Shown: piece after piece, positions 1 through 5,987 of the stretch
How the letters are laid out: each line of letters starts with the position of its first letter
How positions within the stretch are numbered: position 1 is the stretch's first letter
Assembly (NCBI GenBank): GCA_902766985.1
Contig: CACXFP010000281.1
Span: 1-5,987, forward strand
DNA: 5,987 nt
Source of the DNA: an uncultured Bacteroidia bacterium
GTDB taxonomy: Bacteria; Bacteroidota; Bacteroidia; Bacteroidales; UBA932
Direction: 5' to 3'
Notes under the pieces: generated by a model
Databases searched by the model: none
Told to the model about the DNA's origin: nothing
Seen by the model: the letters and a program-made list of their open reading frames with translations, nothing else
Made by a program: the position numbers and the translations under genes

Positions 1-555
1 AAGGAACTCGGTGCTCTCGAGGAGACTGGCATTTGCCTGGCCATCCTGGCCTACGGCGATTTCAATGTCATTGAACCCGAGGGAAGAGACCACGAGGGTG
101 GCACCCCTGGGGACATTGAGGCTGTAGCGGCCGTCGCTGTCGGTGACCGCACCGTTCTGTGTGCCCTTCTCATAAACGTAGGCGCCGGGAAGAGGTTCGC
201 CTGCCGCGTCGGTGATGACTCCGGTCACGACCCTGTTCCTGGGCTGTCCGTTCTGGGCTTCCAGTGGGAAAATGGAAATCTGCTTGTCCACGATGCGCCA
301 TCCGAGGGCGGCGCCGGACAATACCTTGTTCATCGTTTCGTTGATGTCCGCTCCGGAGAGGTTGACCGTAACCGGGACAGTTACATCCACGAGAGAGTTG
401 TTGTAGACGAACGTGTAGTCCGTCTGTGACTGAATCTTCGCGAGAACCGACTTGAGCTGTTCTCCCGAACTGCGCAATGTCACCTTTTGTCCCCACGCCG
501 TTACGCTGATGAGGACCAGGGCGAGCATTGCAACCAATCTTGATGTGAACTTCAT
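1..555 (-). CDS. SusC-like TonB-dependent outer-membrane receptor, N-terminal part (3' end off the window)
   Basis: This is the first 185 codons of a TonB-dependent receptor, read from ATG at 555-553 to the left edge with no stop. Residues 1-22 form a signal peptide (K2 and R6, a hydrophobic run LVAMLALVLISVTA, likely cleavage after AWG before Q23). Residues 25-99 match an STN (secretin/TonB short N-terminal) domain, including the typical YTFVYNNSLV segment. Residues about 108-183 match the carboxypeptidase-D regulatory-like domain that precedes the plug in SusC proteins (TGVITDAAGEPLPGAYV, then GTQNGAVTDSDGRYSL and a LVVSSLGF strand). SusC-type receptors are usually about 1000 residues, so the plug and barrel lie outside. 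In this family the protein imports glycans or other large ligands across the outer membrane with a SusD lipoprotein and TonB energy. The STN domain often signals to a FecR-type anti-sigma factor, but no FecR, ECF sigma or SusD gene is visible here. The substrate cannot be told. Family is confident; the start is supported by the signal peptide. Confidence 0.93.
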   Translation of the reverse strand, partial: MKFTSRLVAMLALVLISVTAWGQKVTLRSSGEQLKSVLAKIQSQTDYTFVYNNSLVDVTVPVTVNLSGADINETMNKVLSGAALGWRIVDKQISIFPLEAQNGQPRNRVVTGVITDAAGEPLPGAYVYEKGTQNGAVTDSDGRYSLNVPRGATLVVSSLGFNDIEIAVGQDGQANASLLESTEFL

Positions 556-666
556 AGGGAATTGGTTGGTTAATAATTATGTAAACAATTTAGAGGTTTC
601 CACATAAGCAGGTTTCTGCATTAATATATGTTTATACACTTGAAAACCGTTTTACCCCAACAAGAT

Positions 667-697
667 TTTTCTCGGAAAAGATGAATTCCTATCTTTG
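667..697 (+). promoter_or_regulatory. Bacteroidota-type promoter for the MATE gene
   Basis: TATCTTTG at 690-697 is an exact match to the Bacteroidota primary-sigma -7 element TAnnTTTG. A T-rich stretch (TTTT at 667-670, consensus TTTG/TTG) sits 19 bases upstream, a normal spacing for the -33 element. Transcription would start a few bases after 697, giving a leader of roughly 40 bases before the ATG at 746. The whole 556-745 gap is AT-rich near the receptor gene. I found no equally good TAnnTTTG match on the minus strand for the receptor; TAAATTG at 592-586 is only a partial match. Confidence 0.65.
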
Positions 698-745
698 TGG
701 GCCCGGTTGCGAATGAGGCAGCCGAGATAACTGATTTCAGGGAGG

Positions 746-2125
746 ATGGCGAAAGAAAGCAAGGATTTTCTGTTGGGCCTGGTTAGGGATGGAGAGGAAA
801 TTTCCATCCCCCGCCAGTTGAGGCTCATGGTGATGCTCAGCCTCCCGGCCATCCTGGCCCAGTTCAGTTCCGTGATGATGCAGTACATCGATGCCGGCAT
901 GGTCGGCCGCCTGGGGGCAGGCCCTTCCGCATCCATCGGCCTCGTTTCCACCAGCACCTGGATAATGTACGGATTCGCCACCGCGGTATGCTCGGGTTTC
1001 TCGGTCCAGGTTGCCCATCTTTTCGGCTCGAAGGATTTCAAGGGCGCAAGGAGCATGTTCCGCCAGGGACTCACCACCGTCATGGTCTTCGGGTTGCTTC
1101 TTGGTGTTTTCGGCATGGCCATTTCCCAAAAGCTTCCCTTCTGGCTCGGCGGCTCGGCGGACATCGCCTCAGACGCTTCGGCCTATTTCCTGATTTTCAG
1201 TGCTTTCCTTCCACTCAGCGCCATTGGATATGCAGCCAGCATGATGCTCCAGGCGAGCGGCAACATGAAGGTTCCGAGCCTCGTCTATGCGGGAATGTGC
1301 GCGCTCGACGTTGTGTTCAATTACTTCTTCATCTATGTCCTGGACATGGGGGTCGTGGGTGCCGCCTGGGGAACCGGTGTAGCCGAAACCGTCACTTCCA
1401 TATTCGTGCTCTGGTACACAATGGTGAAATCCCCTGATCTGAGGATAGTGGGGGAGGAAGGTTCGTTCAGGCCCTCCGAAAAGACCCTGAAGAATGCCTG
1501 GGGCATCACCGGCCCGCTCTGGCTGCAGAACCTCGTGATGAGGGGGGCATATATCATGGGGACCGTCATCGTGGCGCCCCTCGGCCCGGTTTCCATCGCC
1601 GCCAACATGTTCGCAGTTTCCGCGGAGAGCTTCTGCTATATGCCGGGATACGGCATTTCCGAGGCAGCCACCACCCTTGTAGGCCAGAGTCTCGGCGCCA
1701 ACCGGAAGGAGGTGGCCAGGAAGTTCGCATGGATCGCCGTCCTGCTTGCGGGCGGGACCATGTCGGTCCTGGCCGTACTGATGTTCATTTTCGCTCCCCA
1801 GATGATGTCTATCCTGAGCAATGACCCGGAAGTGATTGCCTTGGGAGCCAAGGTGCTGAGGATCGAAGCCTTTGCTGAACTCCTCTATGGGGTGTCCATC
1901 GCGGGCTACGGTTCATGTGTGGGCGGAGGAGATACCCTCGTCCCGAGTTTCATGAACTTCGGAAGCATGTGGGTGGTGAGGATCGGCCTGGCCGCCATCC
2001 TTACCCCGAAGATCGGTCTTGCCGGGTACTGGATAGCTATGTGCATAGAACTCAACGTCCGAGGACTCCTCTATATATGGAGGCTGCGGGGAGAGAAATG
2101 GATGAGGCTGAAGGTTATTTCCTGA
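746..2125 (+). CDS. MATE family multidrug/metabolite efflux transporter
   Basis: A complete 459-residue inner-membrane transporter of the multi antimicrobial extrusion (MatE) family, the usual length for 12 membrane helices. The family exports cationic or other organic compounds in exchange for Na+ or H+. The two homologous halves are visible: the first MatE repeat at about 28-190 (LSLPAILAQF, IDAGMVGRLGA, LQASGNMKVPSLVYAG, NYFFIYVLDMGVVGAAWGTG) and the second at about 253-415 (GPLWLQNLVMRGAYI, EAATTLVGQSLGANRKEVAR, VGGGDTLVPSFMN). The cytoplasmic tail is basic (RGEKWMRLK). The start at 746 is the only ATG before the first helix; an in-frame stop lies at 728-730. GGAGG at 741-745 abuts the ATG and is too close to work as a normal Shine-Dalgarno site. 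The gene appears monocistronic, divergent from the receptor, and its last 11 bases overlap the convergent DUF3737 gene. Subfamily (NorM-like or DinF-like) and substrate cannot be decided from the sequence. Confidence 0.95.
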   Translation: MAKESKDFLLGLVRDGEEISIPRQLRLMVMLSLPAILAQFSSVMMQYIDAGMVGRLGAGPSASIGLVSTSTWIMYGFATAVCSGFSVQVAHLFGSKDFKGARSMFRQGLTTVMVFGLLLGVFGMAISQKLPFWLGGSADIASDASAYFLIFSAFLPLSAIGYAASMMLQASGNMKVPSLVYAGMCALDVVFNYFFIYVLDMGVVGAAWGTGVAETVTSIFVLWYTMVKSPDLRIVGEEGSFRPSEKTLKNAWGITGPLWLQNLVMRGAYIMGTVIVAPLGPVSIAANMFAVSAESFCYMPGYGISEAATTLVGQSLGANRKEVARKFAWIAVLLAGGTMSVLAVLMFIFAPQMMSILSNDPEVIALGAKVLRIEAFAELLYGVSIAGYGSCVGGGDTLVPSFMNFGSMWVVRIGLAAILTPKIGLAGYWIAMCIELNVRGLLYIWRLRGEKWMRLKVIS

Positions 2126-2960
2126 CGGAAATCTTGCAGTCGGCCGGAGCCAGGATGTTTCCGTCTATAGTCACCGAACCGATGGAATCGGCGATGATGC
2201 TTCCGCTGCGGGGATTCTTTATATCGGTTATTCCTCCCTTGATTTCTGCCCGGACAGTAGAGTCTTCGAAGATACGGTCGCAGGCCGGATCGAAGGTGCA
2301 GTCTTCCAGGACGAGGTCTTCGGCGTAGCAAAGAGGCTGCTCCCCGGCGATATGGCACCTCACGAGCCTCAGGTTCTTTGAATGCCATCCGAGATACTCT
2401 CCGTCAAGGACCGAGTCGTAAATGGTGACGTTCTCCGTCTCCCAGAAGGAGTCCTTGGTAACGATCCTCGCATTGCGGACCACGGCGTTCTTCACATACT
2501 GGAAGACATATTTGGAATCGCTCTCCAGGCCGTCGACGTCTATGTCCTCGCAGAACATGAACGGGTAGGTGCCTTCGTGGAGCTTGACGTTGCGTACTTT
2601 CAGGCCCTTGACCTTCCAGAAGGTCTCGTCGGCATCATTGATGACGACATTCTCGAGAGTGAGGTTTTCCATCTCCCTGAAAAACTTCGGGCCGTCGATC
2701 GTACACTCCCTCATCTCCATGTCCGTCGAATACCAGATTGCGCTGCGTGAACCAACTGCGAAATAGCAGTTGTCAATCTTGGAGCCGTGCACGTGCCACC
2801 AGGGATATTTTCCGTAAAAACGGCAGCCGCTCGCTTCCAGGTTCCTGCAACATTTGATTCCTGATTCTCCGTCGAGAATCTCAATATTCTCCAGGCGGGT
2901 GTCCTTTATTCCAAACAGAGGCCTCTCCCCGCCGAATTGCCGGTCTTTGATTATTTCCAT
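2115..2960 (-). CDS. DUF3737 family protein, predicted repeat (beta-helix-like) fold
   Basis: A complete 281-residue protein that I recognise as DUF3737, a family without an established function. From about residue 21 to 235 it consists of some eleven imperfect repeats of 19-21 residues, each with an alternating hydrophobic strand, then N/D/R-C/V/A and a turn: LENIEIL, LEASGCRF, KIDNCYF, MEMRECTI, LTLENVVI, LKVRNVKL, IDVDGLES, AVVRNARI, VTIYDSVL, LRLVRCHI, LVLEDCTF. This periodicity suits a right-handed parallel beta-helix, as in pectate-lyase-like or pentapeptide-like solenoids. Aromatic residues recur just before each turn (PWWHVHG, AIWYST, ETFWKV, DSFWET). There is no signal peptide or membrane segment, so it is probably cytoplasmic. 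The ATG at 2960 begins MEIIKDRQFGGERPLFGIKD, the family's usual N-terminus. It is divergent from the fusion gene on its right and convergent with the MATE gene, ending inside the latter's last codons. Binding to a carbohydrate or another ligand is possible but unproven. Confidence 0.87.
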   Translation of the reverse strand: MEIIKDRQFGGERPLFGIKDTRLENIEILDGESGIKCCRNLEASGCRFYGKYPWWHVHGSKIDNCYFAVGSRSAIWYSTDMEMRECTIDGPKFFREMENLTLENVVINDADETFWKVKGLKVRNVKLHEGTYPFMFCEDIDVDGLESDSKYVFQYVKNAVVRNARIVTKDSFWETENVTIYDSVLDGEYLGWHSKNLRLVRCHIAGEQPLCYAEDLVLEDCTFDPACDRIFEDSTVRAEIKGGITDIKNPRSGSIIADSIGSVTIDGNILAPADCKISVRK

Positions 2961-2989
2961 ATTTTAAAAATTCCGGGCGGTATATCCTG

Positions 2990-3022
2990 CAAAAATCCCG
3001 CCAGTGTAATAATCCCGAGAAA
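2990..3022 (-). promoter_or_regulatory. Possible promoter for the DUF3737 gene
   Basis: Read on the minus strand, GATTTTTG (2997-2990) matches the Bacteroidota -7 element TAnnTTTG except for its first base. TTTC (3022-3019) lies 21 bases upstream as a near match to the -33 TTTG. The predicted transcript would start around 2985-2980 and give a leader of about 20-25 bases before the ATG at 2960. It overlaps the opposite-strand promoter region of the fusion gene. The assignment rests on motif similarity only. Confidence 0.4.
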
Positions 3023-3034
3023 TGTGTATTTTTG
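3003..3034 (+). promoter_or_regulatory. Possible promoter for the lysoplasmalogenase-ALDH gene
   Basis: TATTTTTG at 3027-3034 matches TAnnTTTG exactly. AGTG at 3003-3006, 20 bases upstream, is a poor match to the -33 TTTG. The element lies downstream of the first ATG (3022) and just upstream of the second (3040). If it is used, transcription starts at or very near 3040. The message would then have a minimal or absent leader and the protein would begin at the second Met. The weak -33 box keeps confidence moderate. Confidence 0.4.
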
Positions 3035-5052
3035 AGACCATGAAACCACTCAAGTATCTATTCCTAGTCCCCTGCGCTGCCAACCTGGCAGGCCATCTGA
3101 CCGGCGTGTCCTGGCTTCACATATTGTCAAAGCCCCTCCTGATGCCTCTCCTGGCCCTGTCGGTGTGGCTCTGGATGAAAGAACATGGCGTCAGGGGAAG
3201 CCGTACCGTCCTTATTCCTGCAGCCCTGGCGGCCGGAGCCTTGGGGGACATCCTGCTGATGTTCCACGGGAGCGGACCCTTCATGGCCGGCATGGCAGCG
3301 TTCTTCCTCGGGCACTTGCTTTATTTCTGCGTTCTGCCCGCCCCTTGGAAAGCAGGCGGAGTGTCAGGCAAACTGTTTATTTGCCTTTTATTTGCCGCCC
3401 TGCTCGCCGGAGTGCTGTCGCTCGCGGGAGGATTGCCCCTTGCCGGCGTCATGAGCATATGTGTGAAGATATACGCCGGGATGTTCGCCCTGTTGGTTGC
3501 AACGAGCGTCGCAGCCGCACTGCTCCGGGGAAAGCCTTTCTATCTCGTAACCGCCCTAGGCTTCCTGCTGTTCGCCTTTTCGGATTATTTCGTGGCCCAG
3601 GGAGCATTCTCTGATGTTTCCATCCCGATGCGGGGCTTCGTGGTCATGTCTTCATACATCGTCGCCCAGGCGGTAATCGCCTTTTCACTCGCTGCTGAAG
3701 AAATCATGAAATGGGAACGCACGGAATATGGCGTCAGGGTCCGACGCCTGTACAGCCTCCGGGATGCCCTCATGGCTGATGAAGATGCTTTTGTCCATGC
3801 GTTCGAGGAAGATTTCGGGAAAGGGGAATTCGAGGCATACACGACGGAGCTCGGCTTCCTGTACAACGATATCCGCCACACTATCAGTCACCTTCGTGAC
3901 TGGATGGAGCCCCGGGCGGTCGCCACTCCGTTCATCCTCTGGCCCGGGAGGAGTCGCATTTTCCCTGAACCCTATGGCAAGGTGCTGATAATAGGACCTT
4001 TCAACTATCCGCTCCATCTTGTGGTCGCCCCTCTCGCCGCAGCCATCGCTGCCGGAAATACGGCCGTGGTAAAACCATCCCGGCAGACTCCTTCCGTGTC
4101 CGCCATCCTCTCCTCCATGCTGCGTGATACCTTCCCTCCGGAAGTCGTCGAGGTGGCTGACGACGGCATCTCAAATGAGGAACTGCTTTCGCGGAAGTAT
4201 GATTACATATTCTTCACCGGCAGCCCCCGTGTGGGGAAGATCGTGATGGAAGCCGCGTCAAAGCATCTGATCCCGGTTACCCTGGAACTGGGCGGCAAGA
4301 GTCCCGCCATAGTCTGCCCCGATGCTCCGCTCCGCCTCGCCTGCGAACGTATAGCCAAGGGGAAATTCATCAATGCCGGCCAGACCTGCGTCGCTCCGGA
4401 CTATGTCCTCGTGCACGAGTCCGTCCATGATGAATTCATCAGGACGATCAGGAATGTCATCGGGGAATTCTATGGAAGTGTCTCGGTTCGTCCGGAAGAG
4501 ATGACGTTGATGGCCACGGAACGGCACTTCAGCAGGGTTGCGTCCCTGATTCCCGACGACAAACCTGCCGGTGCAGGCCCCTCCGTCGCGGCAGGAGGCT
4601 TCACCGACCCGGAGATGAATTATATTTCGCCGACAGTCCTCGACGGCTGCAGCTGGAATGACCCGGCAATGCGGGAGGAGATATTCGGACCGGTCCTTCC
4701 TGTGTTGACGTTCAAGGATTTGCAGGCCGATGTGATTGACAGGATAAATGCCGGCGAAAAACCCTTGGCCCTGTACCTTTTCACAAAGAACCGTCAGACC
4801 GTCCGCACCGTCCTGTCATCGGTATCTTTCGGCGGCGGCTGCGTGAACGATACGATCATGCACCTGGGAAACGAGAACCTTCCTTTCGGAGGTGTGGGCA
4901 ATTCCGGAATGGGAGCATATCACGGCAAGACCGGTTTCGAGACATTCTCCCACATGAAGTCCATGCTTCTGAAGCCTTCCTGCCTGAACTTCGACCTGCT
5001 CAAACCTCCGTACGGGAGAAAACTTCGCCTGATCAGGAAATTCTACAGATAG
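3022..5052 (+). CDS. Fused YhhN/TMEM86-type lysoplasmalogenase and class 3 fatty aldehyde dehydrogenase
   Basis: One uninterrupted 676-residue frame joins two enzymes. Residues 8-225 are a YhhN/TMEM86 membrane domain of about eight helices. Family marks are the KP pair (37-38), LGDILL with D76, FMAGMAAFFLGHLLYF with H98, FAFSDYF with D188, and SYIVAQAVIAFS near the end. Family members hydrolyse the vinyl-ether bond of lysoplasmalogen, giving fatty aldehyde and glycerophospho-ethanolamine or -choline. Residues about 233-668 are an ALDH3-type dehydrogenase: GPFNYPLHL (N328), KPSRQ (K351), FFTGSPRVGK (398-406), general base E422 in LELGGKSP, nucleophile C456 in NAGQTCVAPD, EEIFGPV (E553), PFGGVGNSGMG, and the class 3 tail KPPYGRKL. 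It would oxidise the released aldehyde with NAD(P)+ to a fatty acid on the cytoplasmic face. The ALDH part lacks roughly the first dozen residues of free class 3 enzymes; the join is at about 225-235. Met7 (3040) is an alternative, perhaps better, start (MKPLKYLFLVP, with a TAnnTTTG box just before it). Domains are certain; the coupled reaction is inferred. Confidence 0.93.
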   Translation: MCIFETMKPLKYLFLVPCAANLAGHLTGVSWLHILSKPLLMPLLALSVWLWMKEHGVRGSRTVLIPAALAAGALGDILLMFHGSGPFMAGMAAFFLGHLLYFCVLPAPWKAGGVSGKLFICLLFAALLAGVLSLAGGLPLAGVMSICVKIYAGMFALLVATSVAAALLRGKPFYLVTALGFLLFAFSDYFVAQGAFSDVSIPMRGFVVMSSYIVAQAVIAFSLAAEEIMKWERTEYGVRVRRLYSLRDALMADEDAFVHAFEEDFGKGEFEAYTTELGFLYNDIRHTISHLRDWMEPRAVATPFILWPGRSRIFPEPYGKVLIIGPFNYPLHLVVAPLAAAIAAGNTAVVKPSRQTPSVSAILSSMLRDTFPPEVVEVADDGISNEELLSRKYDYIFFTGSPRVGKIVMEAASKHLIPVTLELGGKSPAIVCPDAPLRLACERIAKGKFINAGQTCVAPDYVLVHESVHDEFIRTIRNVIGEFYGSVSVRPEEMTLMATERHFSRVASLIPDDKPAGAGPSVAAGGFTDPEMNYISPTVLDGCSWNDPAMREEIFGPVLPVLTFKDLQADVIDRINAGEKPLALYLFTKNRQTVRTVLSSVSFGGGCVNDTIMHLGNENLPFGGVGNSGMGAYHGKTGFETFSHMKSMLLKPSCLNFDLLKPPYGRKLRLIRKFYR

Positions 5053-5061
5053 GGAAGATAA

Positions 5062-5097
5062 GTAAAACCAAAGAAGAACTGTAAAACCAAAAAAGAA
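5062..5097. repeat. Two-copy 19-base imperfect tandem repeat
   Basis: GTAAAACCAAAGAAGAA at 5062-5078 recurs as GTAAAACCAAAAAAGAA at 5081-5097, with one mismatch and a 19-base period. The second copy runs into the left arm of the terminator hairpin. Read on the minus strand, both copies are T-rich tracts (TTTTTTGG and CTTTGG cores) downstream of the pckA hairpin, so the repeat probably arose by local duplication of the terminator tail. Confidence 0.7.
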
Positions 5098-5124
5098 AGC
5101 CGCGGCATAGCGCTGCGGCTTTCT
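5089..5124 (-). terminator. Intrinsic terminator of pckA, possibly also acting on the plus strand
   Basis: AGAAAGCCGCGGC (5094-5106) pairs with GCTGCGGCTTTCT (5112-5124). This makes a 13-pair stem, including one G-U pair, around a 5-base loop. Six A residues at 5089-5094 become a U-tract directly after the hairpin in the minus-strand transcript. With the stop at 5141-5143, this is a standard rho-independent terminator for the PEP carboxykinase gene. On the plus strand the hairpin lies 41 bases after the fusion gene's stop, but is followed by CTCGATATT rather than a U-run, so termination in that direction would be weaker. Confidence 0.85.
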
Positions 5125-5140
5125 CTCGATATTAAAGTTA

Positions 5141-5987
5141 CTAGAGCTTCGGACCGGCCTTGACAAGCTTCTTGCCGGCGGCGTTGCCTTCGTACTTGTG
5201 GAAGTTCTTGATGAAACGTCCGGCGAGATCCTTCGCTTTCTCCTCCCACTCAGCGGCATTCTTGTAGGTGTCGCGAGGATCGAGGATTCCGGTGTCCACG
5301 CCTTCGAGCTTGGTGGGAACCACGAAGTCGAAGTAAGGGATGGTCTTGGTGGGGGCGGCGTCGATGCTGTGGTTGAGGATGGCGTCGATGATGCCGCGGG
5401 TGTCACGGATGCTGATTCGCTTTCCGGTGCCGTTCCAGCCGGTGTTCACGAGGTAAGCCTTGGCACCGCTCTTCTTCATCTTCTTCACGAGTTCCTCTGC
5501 GTACTTGGTCGGGTGGAGCTCAAGGAAGGCCTGGCCGAAGCAGGCGGAGAAGGTCGGGGTAGGTTCGGTGATTCCGCGCTCGGTACCTGCGAGCTTGGCG
5601 GTGAAACCGGAGAGGAAGTAGTATTTGGTCTGCTCGGCGTTCAGGATGCTGACGGGAGGAAGTACTCCGAAAGCGTCGGCGCTGAGGAAGATGACCTGCT
5701 TTGCAGCGGGACCCTGGCTCTCGGGACGGACGATCTTCTCGATGTGGTAGATAGGATAGCTGACGCGGGTGTTCTCGGTGACGCTCTTGTCGTTGAAGTC
5801 AATCTTGCCGTCCTTGTCTACGGTGACGTTCTCCAGGAGGGCGTCCCTGCGGATTGCGTTGTAGATGTCGGGTTCGGATTCCTTGTCAAGCTTGATGACC
5901 TTAGCATAGCAGCCGCCTTCGAGGTTGAACACGCCCTTGTTGTCCCAGCCGTGCTCGTCGTCGCCGATGAGAAGGCGCTTGGGATCG
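5141..5987 (-). CDS. pckA: Phosphoenolpyruvate carboxykinase (ATP), C-terminal part (5' end off the window)
   Basis: The last 281 codons of ATP-dependent PEP carboxykinase, ending in TAG at 5143-5141. The enzyme interconverts oxaloacetate + ATP and PEP + CO2 + ADP in the cytoplasm. In gut-type Bacteroidota it commonly runs in the CO2-fixing direction toward succinate. The visible part begins just after the P-loop, with [14 protein letters not shown] carrying the kinase-2 metal-binding Asp pair. It continues through [71 protein letters not shown], and [14 protein letters not shown], all signatures of the ATP-type enzyme. The full family length is about 530-540 residues, so roughly half is missing to the right. 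The reading frame stays open to the right edge. It converges with the fusion gene, and the hairpin at 5094-5124 terminates it. Nothing looks damaged. Confidence 0.98.
   Translation of the reverse strand, partial: DPKRLLIGDDEHGWDNKGVFNLEGGCYAKVIKLDKESEPDIYNAIRRDALLENVTVDKDGKIDFNDKSVTENTRVSYPIYHIEKIVRPESQGPAAKQVIFLSADAFGVLPPVSILNAEQTKYYFLSGFTAKLAGTERGITEPTPTFSACFGQAFLELHPTKYAEELVKKMKKSGAKAYLVNTGWNGTGKRISIRDTRGIIDAILNHSIDAAPTKTIPYFDFVVPTKLEGVDTGILDPRDTYKNAAEWEEKAKDLAGRFIKNFHKYEGNAAGKKLVKAGPKL

Noticed and set aside
170..496. A 108-codon minus-strand frame in the receptor region
   Set aside because: The true frame from 555 to the left edge encodes a clear signal peptide, STN and carboxypeptidase-D-like domains; this one is a shifted shadow.
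608..619. GCAG-GTTT-CTGC small hairpin in the receptor's leader
   Set aside because: A four-pair stem is too weak to support a regulatory RNA or terminator call.
643..653. AAAAC-C-GTTTT inverted repeat as an operator
   Set aside because: The arms are only five bases long in an AT-rich gap. Such a short palindrome is expected by chance and matches no operator I know.
741..745. GGAGG as a Shine-Dalgarno site for the MATE gene
   Set aside because: It touches the ATG with no spacer, which is too close for normal ribosome positioning, and Bacteroidota rarely depend on such sites.
652..1164. A 170-codon minus-strand open frame opposite the MATE gene
   Set aside because: It lies antisense to a clearly conserved transporter frame, shows no recognisable domain, and is rich in residues expected from reading GC-rich coding DNA backwards.
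988..1437. A 149-codon plus-strand frame within the MATE gene
   Set aside because: It is an out-of-frame shadow, with an Arg/His/Gly-rich composition and no family resemblance.
4816..5406. A 196-codon minus-strand frame spanning the pckA 3' end and fusion gene end
   Set aside because: It overlaps pckA in another frame, crosses its terminator, and starts with a low-complexity Ser/Thr/Pro stretch typical of a frame shadow.

Overview
The window looks like chromosomal DNA of a Bacteroidota species, most likely from the order Bacteroidales and with a fairly GC-rich genome. The main evidence is the SusC-type TonB-dependent receptor start, the DUF3737 protein, ATP-type PEP carboxykinase, sequences matching the Bacteroidota -7 promoter element TAnnTTTG, and the lack of well-spaced Shine-Dalgarno sites. 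I cannot assign a genus from the sequence alone. There are no tRNA or rRNA genes, CRISPR arrays, insertion sequences or phage genes. Coding density is high.

Layout from left to right: (1) 1-555, minus strand: the first 185 codons of a SusC-like TonB-dependent receptor (signal peptide, STN domain, carboxypeptidase-D-like plug-preceding domain); the rest lies off the left edge. (2) 556-745: an AT-rich divergent intergenic region with a good TAnnTTTG promoter for the next gene. (3) 746-2125, plus strand: a complete MATE-family efflux transporter. (4) 2115-2960, minus strand: a complete DUF3737 protein made of about a dozen 20-residue repeats, overlapping the 3' end of the MATE gene by 11 bases. 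(5) 2961-3039: a compact divergent promoter region. (6) 3022/3040-5052, plus strand: a 676-residue fusion of a membrane YhhN/TMEM86-type lysoplasmalogenase with a class 3 (fatty) aldehyde dehydrogenase. (7) 5062-5124: a short tandem repeat and a strong hairpin terminator. (8) 5141-5987, minus strand: the C-terminal half of ATP-dependent PEP carboxykinase (pckA), running off the right edge.

The most notable item is the fusion gene. YhhN-family enzymes cleave the vinyl-ether bond of lysoplasmalogens and release a fatty aldehyde. Class 3 aldehyde dehydrogenases oxidise fatty aldehydes to fatty acids. One polypeptide therefore appears to carry two consecutive steps, with all signature residues of both domains visible. 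The membrane domain would also tether the dehydrogenase where the toxic, hydrophobic aldehyde is released. This suggests a dedicated route for breaking down plasmalogens taken from the host, diet or neighbouring bacteria. The other genes are unrelated housekeeping or accessory functions, each probably transcribed on its own; I see no operon in the window.
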